In this document: positions 1 through 13,800 of the stretch, in pieces | Position numbering within the stretch: position 1 is the stretch's first letter | Layout of the letters: each line of letters begins with the position of its first letter | Source of the DNA: Tiliqua scincoides | Lineage: Eukaryota; Chordata; Lepidosauria; Squamata; Scincidae | Length of the DNA: 64,000 bases | Assembly: GCF_035046505.1 (NCBI RefSeq) | Contig: NC_089826.1 | Span: 80,362,254 to 80,426,253, forward strand | Direction: 5' to 3' | Program-made: the position numbers and the translations under genes | Notes under the pieces: generated by a model | Told to the model about the DNA's origin: nothing | The model's database searches: none | What the model saw: only the letters and a program-made list of their open reading frames with translations

Positions 1-1618
1 AATTGAAGAATGAAGTTGCAGATCTCTTGACTAAGGTATGCAACTTGTCCCTCAAAACGGCCACGGTGCCAGAAGATTGGAGGATAGCAAATGTCACGCC
101 TATTTTTAAAAAGGGAAAGAGGGGGGACCCGGGAAACTATAGGCCGGTCAGCCTAACATCCATACCGGGTAAGATGGTGGAATGCCTCATCAAAGATAGG
201 ATCTCAAAACACATAGACGAACAGGCCTTGCTGAGGGAGAGTCAGCATGGCTTCTGTAAGGGTACGTCTTGCCTCACAAACCTTATAGAATTCTTTGAAA
301 AGGTCAACAGGCATGTGGATGCGGGAGAACCCGTGGACATTATATATCTGGACTTTCAGAAGGCGTTTGACACGGTCCCTCACCAAAGGCTACTGAAAAA
401 ACTCCACAGTCAGGGAATTAGAGGACAGGTCCTCTCGTGGATTGAGAACTGGTTGGAGGCCAGGAGGCAGAGAGTGGGTGTCAATGGGCAATTTTCACAA
501 TGGAGAGAGGTGAAAAGCGGTGTGCCCCAAGGATCTGTCCTGGGACCGGTGCTTTTCAACCTCTTCATAAATGACCTGGAGACAGGGTTGAGCAGTGAAG
601 TGGCTAAGTTTGCAGATGACACCAAACTTTTCTGAGTGGTAAAGACCAGAAGTGATTGTGAGGAGCTCCAGAAGGATCTCACCAAACTGGCAGAATGGAC
701 AGCAAAATGGCAGATGCGCTTCAATGTCAGTAAGTGTAAAGTCATGCACATTGGGGCAAAAAATCAAAACTTCCCATATAGGCTGATGGGTTCTGAGCTG
801 TCTGTGACAGATCAGGAGAGAGATCTTGGGGTGGTGGTGGACAGGTCGATGAAAGTGTCGACCCAATGTGCGGCGGCAGTGAAGAAGGCCAATTCTATGC
901 TCGGGATCATTAGGAAGGGTATTGAGAACAAAACGGCTAATATTATAATGCCGTTGTACAAATCTATGGTAAGGCCACACCTGGAGTATTGTGTCCAGTT
1001 CTGGTCGCCGCATCTTAAAAAAGACATAGTGGAAATGGAAAAGGTGCAAAAGAGAGCGACTAAGATGATTATGGGGCTGGGGCACCTTCCTTATGAGGAA
1101 AGGCTACAGCGTTTGGGCCTCTTCAGCCTAGAAAAGAGACGCCTGAGGGGGGACATGATTGAGACACACAAAATTATGCAGGGAATGGACAGAGTGGATA
1201 GGGAGATTCTCTTTACACTCTCACATAATACCAGAACCAGGGGACATCCACTAAAATTGAGTGTTGGGCGGGTTAGGACAGACAAAAGAAAATATTTCTT
1301 TACTCAGCGTGTGGTCGGTCTGTGGAACTCCTTGCCACAGGATGTGGTGATGGCGTCTAGCCTAGACGCCTTTAAAAGGGGATTGGACAAGTTTCTGGAG
1401 GAAAAATCCATTATGGGGTACAAGCCATGATGTGTATGCGCAACCTCCTGATTTTAGAAATGGGTTATGTCAGAATGCCAGATGCAGGGGAGGGCACCAG
1501 GATGAGGTCTCTTGTTATCTGGTGTGCTCCCTGGGGCATTTGGTGGGCCGCTGTGAGATACAGGAAGCTGGACTAGATGGGCCTATGGCCTGATCCAGTG
1601 GGGCTGTTCTTATGTTCT
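1..1618 (+). mobile_element. CR1-type LINE, 5' truncated by window edge, with reverse transcriptase
   Basis: Encodes the second half of a CR1 reverse transcriptase: [43 protein letters not shown] and the catalytic FADD box (609-620). The frame is stopped once by TGA at 633-635 and then runs on to 1430 through the thumb and C-terminal part, followed by the 3' UTR and a tail ending tcttatgttct. Only one stop in about 1.4 kb suggests a fairly young copy. It lies in LAP3 intron 7, in the opposite orientation to the gene. Confidence 0.93.
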
Positions 1619-1692
1619 CAGCTATGGCCCATTCATACACTCAAGTCTTCACTTAATACTGTAGTCATCGAGTGAGGAACATGCATACCTAC

Positions 1693-1851
1693 CTATCAAA
1701 AGTAATTCCTTTTCCAACAAATATCAACGGGGGTTCACTGGCATCATTGCTGCCTTGATAGTGAATCTCCAAAAAGACTGGGGGTTCGTCAGAGCCTTTA
1801 GCCACACTGAAGAACGATCCCATCTTCTGAGCCTCTATCCAGGACTTATCC
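1693..1851 (-). CDS. LAP3: LAP3 coding exon 7
   Basis: Residues 244-296 plus two bases, with [17 protein letters not shown] and VGKGITFD. K291 and D296 correspond to metal ligands Lys250 and Asp255 of bovine lens aminopeptidase. A LINE ends only about 74 nt downstream of its donor. Confidence 0.97.
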
Positions 1852-4800
1852 CTGTAAGAACAGAGATTAACCCCAGCTAATTTCATTCCAAAACAAATGA
1901 AAAAAGTAGACATATGCTGAATTCCTAAGTCTAACTTATGTGCAACAACATAATACTGAGGTATCTTTTAACAAGTGAATATAGAATACTGCAAACAGCT
2001 GTATTATCCCTAACAAACTATAAAACATTTAATTCCCTTCCCCTCAGTAAGCCTCCTGTCCTGCAATGGGTCTCCTTGGACTACCAGCTCTTTAGCTGAC
2101 ACACGTCCAAAGACAGAAAGGGGGCAGGGAGGCTGTGAGAAACAAGACCAGGATGCATGTCATCGCCACCAGATCTACCCCTTCCCCTCCCCATTCCATC
2201 CGCCCCACCCCTCCCACACTGGTGTACCTGCTTCCCGTGGGTGGCTAGTGCTGGGACAATGCATGAGGGGAAGCTCTAGCAGCACACAATAGTGCTGGAG
2301 CACTACTGGAACACTAGTTCTGCCAGCGGGGAAGCCAAATAGGATTGTGTGTTTTATCCATTCAGTTGTGCATGACTTTTGGCCAATAGGATGTTATTTA
2401 TTTAAACTATTTTTATCCTGCCCTCCACCCCTCCCACCACAGGATCCATCAGGGCAGCTTATAACAATATTTAAAAACAGGTAATACAACGAACATCATA
2501 ATCGAAAAACAATAGTGTTTTAGATGGACTATTAAAAATACATAGCTAAAATAGGAATGATGTCAGATGTTAAAAAGGGCAACCTCATAAGCAGGATGCT
2601 GGTTGAATTAAAAGATCTTGCCCTCTGTTTGGAAACTGTCAGAGTGGGAGCAAATCATAACTTCTTAAGTTCCACAACTTAGGTGCCACCATCAAAAAGG
2701 TTCTGCCTCTCGTGGCTTGGAACATGTGAAGCTTTAGCCACCACTGACAAACTGAATCACATTTTTTTTTTTTTTTGCACAGGTATAACCAAAATGAGGA
2801 AATCTGTCTTTCTCCCACCCCACGCACATGCTACTTAGATTTTCTAACACAGCAGTAAAGATAACATAAGTCAGGTCCTAAGAGCAGTGCTGGAGAGGCA
2901 AATTAGATCAGCATTCCAAAAGCCCTAAACCAGCATAGACTCATAATCAAAAACTGACCACGACACCAATTCTCCTTATGTGTACTCACTCAGCAATCTG
3001 TAGCCATCTGAGGATCGTTCAAACCAAACTTACCTTGTGTGGACGGTCACTTTGCCACTTTGGGCTGCCGCTTTGCCAAGCTCCTCTTTAATGATGGCAG
3101 CAAATCGGGTGGGTGTGATGTAATTGGCTGGGCCTTCCATCAGGGATCGGGCCAAGTTCTGGCCATCTGCATAGATGCAGCCTTTCTTCCATAGGTCTTC
3201 ATCCTGGGCCTCAATTCCACCACTAATCAAGAACACATAAGCACATAAGTCTTAAATATCCTCATGGAACCAAGGTATTCAGTCACTCCCAATATAGCAC
3301 ATTTGTGACTGAAACGTAGAGCCTCGTTTGTGACGGGGGGGAGGGGCAGGAGAGTGAATGAGACTGTGAACTTAATCACAGTGGAAGTACAAGGCTGTGC
3401 TATGGGTCAATCCATAAATTACATAGCAATACAGGGACTGAAACAAAGTCTTCATCACAAGGCCACTGACCAACCTCTGTATCAGGCAGTGACAGGACCG
3501 TTGCGTCCTGGACAACTGTGTCCTGGTCACTGGCATCCCTGGACATTTATACCTGTTTTGTGTGTGTTTGTTTTGTGTCCCAGACATTTGTGCTCCACAC
3601 AAATATTTATATCAGAAGTACTTTTTTATTTTTAAGCCGCAAAGTTTGGGCTAGGGTTAGAGGTGGAATAAGAGGCTTTGCATATATAACAGGGGATGTG
3701 TTGCCCAAATAACTGGGACACAAAAAAATTTGAAGGTGAATGTCCAGGGACACCAATGACTGGGATGCATTTGACCAGGACACAATTGTCCTCCGTCCTC
3801 CCCAGAACGCCTCCTCCCCGCCTCGCCCCACACCTCCACTTACCTCTCTGTTGCTCGGCGGTCCACACAACCGCAGAGCGGCAGAGCTCAGGCACCCACC
3901 CAGCACTAGTCCAGTGCTGGTCGGCACTAGGCTACCACCAGTTCTCACCCAACGGTAGGTCCCGCAAACGTGCCTTATGGCATGTTTGCAACAGTGCGCA
4001 CTGACAGTAACCCAGCCCGCCAAGCTCAGGACTGGGCTCTGAGCCACTGGAAGAACTTCCAGTTCTTGACACCCATGACTCATGCACATGTGATTTGATG
4101 GCCAGTCACCTCTTATGCAGCTGAACTTCAACCTTTGGTTTCTTTTTCGTCTTCAGCTCATCATAATCAAAGAGTCCAAGGATGGCTCCTTCAGCAGCAG
4201 CCTGAGCATCTCCGCAAGGATCGACTTCCACGCATGGAACTTCCAGGTCCTGAAACTGCCTGCATCCCACTGGAGAATAAAATAAACTGACACTATTAAG
4301 AACTAGAAGGGGGGGGGAGGGGTGGAAAGACAGACAGGAAAAGAAAAAGAAACCTTTTAGTTCAACAACCTCAGTGTAACAGGTACAGGCACCCCCCCCC
4401 CTTTATCCACAGGGAATCTGTTCCAGGACCCCCGCCCCCCCCCCGAAGATACAAAAAGCATGGATAAAAGGGGGACCCTATCAGTAAGATGCTCCAAACC
4501 GCCCAGGACCGAATACTTTCCATTTTCTTCTTGATCAGGCTTTTTTTTTTTTTTTTTTTTTTGCTTTTACAGATGCTATAAGAGCAAATTGACAAGCAGG
4601 CAGGCAGTCTGAACACTAGAGGCACACAGAATGTTAAGTGTTCTTTTAACATTCTGACTGTGTCCCCCTAACATGCAGGCTACCTGCCTGCTTGTCACTT
4701 CAGTCTTATAACATCTGTAAAAGCAAAAAATATACCTGATTTGCTGAAAAAGAAAACAGAATGTAATGAGCATGGGAGACGGATGTACAGATGACGGAGA

Positions 4801-7800
4801 AGCATGGATACCAGGATATGGTATCCATGGATATGGGGGGGGGGGGAAACGTGTATTATAAATCAGAAACTAAAAGATTGCAAAGTTAAGTTCACGTAAG
4901 CAATTAAAAGCCGTTCCAAAGGAGAAGCTGGTTATTAAACCAGGATCTAAAGGACATGTCAGATGCATTGACCTAGCAAATTCTGCCTACAAGCAGTTCT
5001 GCAAGAAATGAGAAAGCATCTAAGCTACTCTTCCTGCGTGGCACAACGATTGAAGAACTCGGCCAAAGTCTGTAGCAATTGTTTTAAAAAGTACAGTACA
5101 CCATAAAATAGTGTAAGCGCTCATAATGCTTATTTGGCTTCATTTTTAGCTTCTGCACGCAGAATTTGCTAGATAAATGCACCTAAAGTGCACTTTAGAT
5201 CATGGATTAATAACCAGCTTCTCCTCTGGAACGGCTTTTAATTGCTTGCATGAACTCAGCATTTGTGTCTTTATTTTTTTTAACTTCATATCAGCATGCA
5301 GTCCTTGGTACTGGTTTGATTGATAAGACCACTTTAGTGATATGTATCCACTTATGAGACTTAATCATGGAAACGTTTAATAAAAGTCTCTGCTCTACAG
5401 AATTATAACCTGTTGAAATGATACATTCTTGAAAGGAAAAAGGCGCAGTCCCAACACAATTCGTTATTGGCACGAGGGGGGGCATTAAATTGAGCCATTT
5501 GCCACCCAAGTGGAACAAGGTTTTCATCCCACAGGATCAGAATTAGAAGGCTACCCCAATTAGAGAGAGGATTAGAGAGCACCCACAGTGCACAGTAACA
5601 GAAGTGGGCACTTCATCTTCTGCTCTGGTGAGACAAGCTCAGCACAAGATCAAGGAAGCCCCTACCCTTTTCTAAGCTTAGGGAAGACAAAGGATTCTCC
5701 CGAATGGTTTGTTGAGCCTTGGGAAGCAGCAAGAAGTCTTGCCATCGTGCAAGATTTGTTTGTAGAGATGTGGTTGCAGTTTCTTTTTTTTTAATGTGAT
5801 CCCTGCTCATCCCTATGCTCAAAAGGCATTGGGACCTGGGAAATGGTTCCAGAAGATAATGGTCACACACGCACCTTCCCTAGATTTCCATAGGTGTGCC
5901 TTCTCTAGGATTTTAAAATAAAATACTTAGCACTTATGCAGTGGACCTGCAGCATCTGCAGATTTGGGGTAAGACTGGGAGGAGCAACTTCTACGCAACT
6001 CGGAAGTGGGGTTTCCAGCACTAAAAATTGCTTAGGAGGCTTGGAAATGGTTCAATTTTGGCACATAACAGTAGGAACCCCAACTGTTGTGCTTTTTTGT
6101 TCTGCAGGCATATAAACATGGACCCTGGTATTCATGGATTCAGGTATCTGTGGGGTATTCTGAAATGGAATCCCTGCAGATACTGGAATCCTACCTGTAT
6201 AGCACTAGAGTATGTTCAGGTTATTCCAAATATATTAAATCAGTAGGCCTCAGACAACCCTATTAAACAATCCCCCTTTTGTAGATGCATGGCTAAGGCT
6301 GAACGAAAGTAGTTTGCCTAGGGCTACCCAGAAGGGTGGCGTCAGAGGCCAGCCAGGTTGGGCCCTGAAAGCCCACACCCTAGCCAGACTGAACCCACAG
6401 AGAGTGCCCAATGCGCCATCAAGAGGCAACAGCCTAGGTTGGTACTCCAACTCTGGGTTGGTACTTCCACCTTGTTTGCCAATAGAGGCAAGATTTGAAC
6501 AAGGATTTTCTAGGTCAATTTCACTCAGCCACTGTGATGCACTAGCTCTAAAATGAACACACATATTCAAAGTGCAGCATAAACCCTGTTACAGAAGGAG
6601 TTCACAAGACAATAGACAAGTAAATATGTTGCTTAAAAAGTTAACCTGCAACAGCTGTCCTGATGTTTTCTTTGTCTTCATTCCAGTTCTCGTGTTTGTT
6701 CACTCCAGCCCCTTTCTTACCTAGGCCAACAACTATGACACTTGAAAAGTCCTACAGAAAAACAGTTAGAAAAAGCATATACAGGTTGAGACTAATGGGT
6801 TCTGTTCCAAGCACTCACATAGATTAAAAAAAAACACACTATAGCAAATCAATTTAAAAAACAAAGTTTCTTTGCTCCAGTGATTAAAAAACAGCCTTGC
6901 TGACCTTTAGACTCTAAGATAAGAGTCATTAAGAAGACAATCCATCAGCACTTCATTCAGCCCCTCTCTTCACCAATGCAAAATGATCACCTTTCTTTCA
7001 CATGCTGGGGGAAGGGAGGGGTCTGCAGGAGGGAGAAGGACTGATGGATTGTTAGCCTGCTGCTGCGCTCTCTCGCGCACTCTCTCTCTCATTAAGGAGG
7101 CTGTTGTTAAAGGACTGTTCAGTTTTTAAAACTGATTTTAAAGGGATGCATTTTTCCCCTTCTCCAGGGATCAGCACATTCCTTCTCATTTGCACATTCG
7201 TCTTGAGTCAAATCCATGTATAAAAAATCCATGTATAAATAGGCTGGACCTGTACTCTTTCCAATTTTTTTAAAGCCTGCAGTTATGAATTTATAAACAG
7301 AAAAGTAAAACAAAAACAAAAACACACCCCTAAAACCCAGACCTTGACTAATTCCCAAGGCCTTTTAACTTTTTAATTCTTCAGCTGAATCTGTTCCAAA
7401 TCTTAACTTTAAGTTGCTTTTTTGCCATTTTCATAACTATTTTTACACTGTTTTAAAAATTGTTTAGTTTCTATTATTTTATTTTGTAAGCCACCCAGGG
7501 ATTGCACCGCAAACAGACAGACTAGATATCAAACAAACATTTTTGAAGGCTGATGCAGCCACATAGCTTCGAGGGAGAGCAAAGAACTAAGTTTTGCCGA
7601 CAGCCTCACATTCACCAAAGATGAATGTCTCCGTTTTGCTTCCCTGTCTGGAATGGCTCCAAGGGGGAGAGGCTGCTTGCACGCCGCAGTGAGGCTCCCT
7701 GCAAAACATAGTGCTTTGCACCCCCTCTAGCTATGCCACTAGGTTGATGCAAACCCTTTTGTCTTGTTCAAAAGTGCATTAGTGATGAGAAAATGCCAGA

Positions 7801-10800
7801 GACTACAACTTCTTCATAAGCCCAGCTTGAAATGAATGAGAAGGCAATCTTCAAAGCTCAGTATGGACTGGGACCTGCATACCTTAGCATTTCTACAGAC
7901 AGGAGCACACCCCACTTTCTTACACCTGGTGGGAGAATCCTGTTCAGCATTCCTTCTGCTAAAGGGGTGAGTTGGAACAGTCATTATTTAAAATTAGCAT
8001 TCCAGTTTGGTCGTGTTAGATTCCTCTTATTTCTTTCCAGTTATGCAATTTATCATATAGTAATGATGAAGAGTTTAGAATGTAATTGTTTGAATAATAT
8101 TTTTAGATCGAGAGCCCTCTGGGACAGGAACTTGTTTTTCGGTTCTTTGTGAACTTTTGTTGAAAAGCAGTGTACAGCTTTCAGTATCTGCAGGGGATCC
8201 ATTCCCAGACCCCCATGGATCCTAATTTCCACAGATGCAGAGAACCCTCAAAGGATCTCACGGATACAAACAGGAGACCCTTCTGGTTGCATCCCAGAAG
8301 TCCCCAACAGCCTTCTGACATGGGGTTGACACTTGCGTTGTGTCAAGTCTGTGGGTGCCAAACCTATGTATGAGAAGGGCAGACTATAAATATTTTTGAT
8401 AGTAAAGAATAAAAGAATAATTGCAGTGCCTTTTCTGTAGTGACTCCCAGACGTTGCAAGAGCCCTTCTCTTTGCAGTGTTTAGAGAAATATGTTCACCA
8501 CCTCCTTTTAAATCTACTTTTGAAGCTTATCGCATTATTTTATTCTGCTTTTTAAAATTCTGGTTCTTATGTAGCAAATGGCTTTGTTTTTGCCTGTGAG
8601 GTGTGCAACTGTGCTGGTTATGAGTTGTTTGGACCGTTAACCCACCTTGGACCTGGACTAACACAGTTGTGTTTTCATTTGAAAAAATTATTTTAAAAAG
8701 CAACCAAAAGAAATAACATATAGCACAGAACAATATGATTGGAAGTAGCAAGAGACAGAAAAACAGACAGAAAGCACATCATCAGTAAGCATTACAGGGC
8801 ATACATCCGTGTCTACTCTTTTTTACTGCCCCAACTAAAATTACTTTTGAATATATTTCTGAAAACTACAGGCCACAAACAACTTGTACAAATAGTAATT
8901 TCTGAGCTTGAATATATATATATTCAGTTATGTCTTTAAAAAGTACAAATGTGAACCTTTCAGTGACATGTGCCGTAACTATATTATTTAAGAAAAACAA
9001 CATCCAATACTGCAGTGGCATAGCTAGAGGGGGTGCAAAGTGCCAAATCTTGTAGGGAGCCTCACTGCAGCATGCAAATGGCCTCTCCCACTCTCCTTCA
9101 GAAACATTCCAGGTGAAGAGCCATGCTGGAGTGTGGTGTTCTTAAGTGCTTAAGCAGAAGCACACAGAAAGCCTTGGTGCGATGGCAATTGCGGGCAAAC
9201 CCTCCCTTGTTGGCAAACCGACAGGGATGCTAGTTCCCAGGCTGAAGTGTGACAATAGCTGATACAGCACTCTGTGAAGAAGCACCCATTGTTCTCACCC
9301 CTGTATGAGATTCTAATGTGGCTTTATCTGAGAACTGAATGTAGCAATGTTGCAAGTACAATAAAAACGCAGGAGGAGGCTAGTAGAATCAGCTTCTCTC
9401 TCTCTCTGCACTCTCAACCCTCAATATGTCTGCTGTCTCTTGATTTTCTGTCTGACCATTCATTGCTTCTGCTCTCGCACCTATATCCAGCAACCTGACC
9501 CCTGGGCTTTGGTTGCTCCCCCAAGGGTCACTGCAACACTGGAGGAAGCCATTCTGGTTGGGGGGAGCCATTCTGAGCGGGGGGGGGGGGGAGCATTTGC
9601 CTCAGTTTTGATCCCTGCCTGGAATGGCTCTGAAGGGGAGGGAGAGAGGTCGCTTGCATGCTGCGGTGAGGCTCCCTGCAAAACTTAGTGCTTTGCACAC
9701 CCTCTAGCTATGCCACTGCAATACTAAGCTCTCGATTGATGACTTCAGAAGAATTTGCTGTTCATCTTGTGGTTGCTTCAGGCTACATACTCCATGCTTG
9801 CTCCCAGATTATTGCCAAGCTAATGTCTCCATAATCACAGACCCACCGCATTTCCAAGGTTTGGCAAGGCAAGCTCTACAGGGTGCAGGGTTCATGCAAC
9901 CCCATTTTGAATGGAGACTTCCTAAGTCCTACTGCAAGCCCTGGCATTTGCGATATTAAAATGCTTGTGATTAAAGAGGTGTTCTGAGACCCCTTTAATT
10001 GTGAGCACTTTCGCCTTATAAATGCTAATTAACAGCAGAACAGCACTTCAGGGGTAAACTGAATGAGTTCTAAAAGGCTTGCATCAGCCTTCTCAGTGCT
10101 GGCAAGAAACCTGCCATCACCTGTTCCAGCGTCATTTTGCTCACTCAGCCTTAACTGCTGAACTTATCTCTAAACTACCTAGTTCAACAATTTTCAACGT
10201 TTTTTTTTTACTTACAGCACTCTGACCCCTATGGTCTTCATCTCTTGTGGTGTCACTTCCGGCTTCTGGAGGACTCTTCTGGATTCTGTGGCTGTTTATA
10301 GGGCAACTGTCTACAACAACAAATTGTCCCTCAATTCATCACTACAGACAGTTGTCCTAGAAAAAGAGCCACAGAACCTGGAAGAGCTTTTCAGCGATTT
10401 TCAACTATTGTGCTCCAAAAGCCTGTGGACTTTTCACAGCACATCATTTGATAATCACTGGCCTAGTCCTTTTTTTTTCCCACCAAGCCATCTCCGAGGA
10501 CAGAAGTCTTTCTTGTGGCTGAGGTAGTCTGAAGGTACAACTTGACACAACATCAGGAGGTCCCCACTTGGATCTTGCAAATTCCCTATAAAGCAGGTGG
10601 GTGGCAATTTAAACCCCAGCATGAGTTGGGGTTGGAGAGGATGCTAAACCCTTCTGCCCTAGATTTGCCAGAGTCACATCTAGTTTGGTCCAAGGAGGTG
10701 ACATCTGGTTGACTCTAGAGGCTGAAAAGCAAAGGAGATGAGTGTCTCTTGGAGTGACTTGCACCCCTTCAGTGTAAATACAAGACACTTCAATAGGCTG

Positions 10801-13800
10801 ATGTGATTCAGGCACACAGTGGCGTAGCTAGAGGGGGTGCACTAAGTTTTGCAGGGAGCCTCAGCATGGCATGCAAGCAGCCCCATGGCATCCAATGGCC
10901 CCTTTGGATGCCATTCTGTGCAGTGAGAGCAAAACAGAGGCACATAAGTCAGGTATAACTCAAAAGAAGTGTTTATTTCATACCTGGTGCAAGCCATGAA
11001 ATATGCGTGTCTTCCCTTTCTTCAGTGGAGGCCCCGAACTACAACACAAGACAAACATTCACTTGAGTCCTTTGCAAAGAAGAGATTTTGTATACAGTTG
11101 CCACCTGCCCAGAAAAAAAAACAACCTGGCCTGCTACTACGCCTTTAGTATCAATCTGATCTGCAAAAACTGCAAAGTGAAGCTTTTTCTGGCATGCAGC
11201 TGGATAGACAATCTCACCGGTCAATCTGCACAGATCAAGTTGCTGCTCGAGGCACACAAGCAGGGCAAAGTTGGCAAACAGAGCAGTAGCATTCCCTGCT
11301 GCTATGATGGTATCACCACTGCTGGGAGTGTTGACTGCATCCAGTTTTAGTTTAAAATTCTCCATCCACACAGTCCATTCTTCCCACCCCATCCCCATTT
11401 TGCTTAGCTTATAAAACAGCAACATGGTGTTCCATACAGTCTAACACAGGGGTCTCCAAACTTTTTGGCCAGAGGGCTGCATCAAATATCTGGTACGGGG
11501 TAGAGGGTCAGAAAAAAAATTTAAATATAAAATTTATATAAAGAGATTAGAGATGGAACTTATATGAGTGAATAAATGGGCTCATTCATTCAACCTCTCT
11601 GGCCCTTAGAACACCCTCCAGATGCAGCCAGAGCACAGCTCCAATCATGTTCAGCCAAGTGGGCCAGAGGCTTTCAGGTGACAAGTGGCTGGCCACGGGC
11701 TGGAAAGAGACTAACCACGGGCCGCATCTGGCCTCCAGGCCAGGGTTTGGAGACCCCTGATCTAACAGATAGTTATACTAGCAGATTGCTCCAGGAGTGT
11801 AATTTGACACTTGCCAGACTCCAAGGAGTATCTGTTGCCCTCAGGTGAGCTGAGCACTTGCCTCTCTCTCTGTCTAAAGTAGACTTATGAGCTCCACCCG
11901 CCTTTATCTCCTTCTGCCTGGAGAAAGTCCATTGTGGGGAATGAGGGGAGGCAGAGAACAAGTGGCATCAGACAGAGCAGTAATGGGAGGAAGGGGCATA
12001 ATGGAGAGAACAGTAAGAAGGAAGTGAGCAAGAAGGCTTTACATATAAGCTTGACTACTGTAATGAGCTCTACATGGGACTACCCCTGAATACAGTCTGG
12101 AAACTTCAACTGGTATAAAATGCAGTTGTTGAGCTGATGAGTAGCATAAAACATTTTCAGCATATCACAATAGTGTCATATCAGCCACTCTGGCTACTGA
12201 TTCATTTCTGGACCAATTCAAGGTACTGGTTATTAGCTTCAACGCCCTATATGCAAGGGTTGCATCAGAAATTGGCCAGGTCAGGCATGCCCATCAAAGG
12301 ACATACCTGGCCTGAAGGATCCCTGAACCTTCTGTACCAATGGCATGCGGGGGGGGAGTGGGTTCCCCATGGGGCCCTGTGTGTGGATTTATTCAGGGCC
12401 CCCAACAACATGGCACTAGCACTGCCTCTGTAGTCTGCAATCAAGTTATCTGAAGGACTGCCCATACCAGGAGTGCAAACATTGGGTCCACAGGCCAGAT
12501 GCAGCATAGAAGCTTTTTATCCTGCCCATGTGATAACTGGGCTGTCAGAGAACTGCCCTTTCAGCAGCCTTGATTCTGCTGAGGCCCCGGGAGGAAGAGG
12601 CAGAAGGAGGACTCAGAAGGCAAGGAATGCTATATGGGAAGGAGCAGCCCAAAATGGGCAAGAGAGGAAGATGCTGCCGAGGTGCTGGGAGAGCCCAATT
12701 ATCACATGGGATGCTCTTTCAGCAGCCTTGCTTCTGTTGAGGAAGCACTTTGCAGAGCGTCTCAGTTCCTGATCTGCGAACTGACATCTTGGTAGAAACG
12801 GTGCTGCTGAAAGGACAGCCCATATAAAAACTGGGCTCTCCCATAGCTTGAAAATATGGTCAAGATTTACATATTTTTCTCTCCTGTCATTTGCAGCTAA
12901 TGAGTTCCTACTTGAGAATCAAGCGCTTATTTCTGGACATCATCTGCTTAGTGACAACACTTTCTGCTTCATGACGTCACTTCCGACCCTTGGCAGGCGC
13001 CATGATTGCTAACTTCAGCGTGCCGTACAAAACAAGTTTGACACTCCTGGTCTACTGTCACATATATCTGGCCAGCCCTAGACTTTAAGATACAGGTCCT
13101 TCTCTCTTGCCTGACACATACTCAGTTGAAATAGCTGGGAATCAGAGACAGGGACTTTTCTGTGGTGGCACTGTGACTGTCAAATGCACTCCTGAAGGTC
13201 TGCCAAGCTCCGAACAGACTGCCTTCAAACATGCCTTGAAAACTTGTTATTGTCAGCTTTTAACTGCTTGTAGTAATTAATTCCTGCTATTTTATTAACT
13301 TATCTGAAGCTGCCGAGGTTTTATCCACTGTTTTATTTGTTACCTTTCTTTGCCATTAATTCACATTGCAAGTTTTTTATCCTGTAACACCACTTTGTGC
13401 AAAGTTTAAACAGCCCAATAAATATACTAAATAATAAAAGCTAAGAAGAAACGAGTGGAAACGTTCTCCAAAGCTATTTTTAAAGACTGATTCTTCTCAG
13501 GAGGCTCGCATTTTAAATAAGCAGAAGGGAACTCTTTTGAGACTTACATTGCCAGCAGCTCTTTCAGTTTTCCAGATAGGCAACTATTGAAAGCTTCTCC
13601 AGCTTTAGTAAATTGACACGGTCCATCTTCTGTCTCACTGGCAAAGGCTCCGAGGATGAGGCCCTAAAGAAAGTCAGATTTTTTTTTAGACTACTGTCCC
13701 ACAAACTAATTGCAAATGATCAGGAAGAGACAGGAATCAGGAGTCGAAAGCTATATTGACACACACAACCAAATCCAATGAAGAAAACAGCCCAGAGTCT

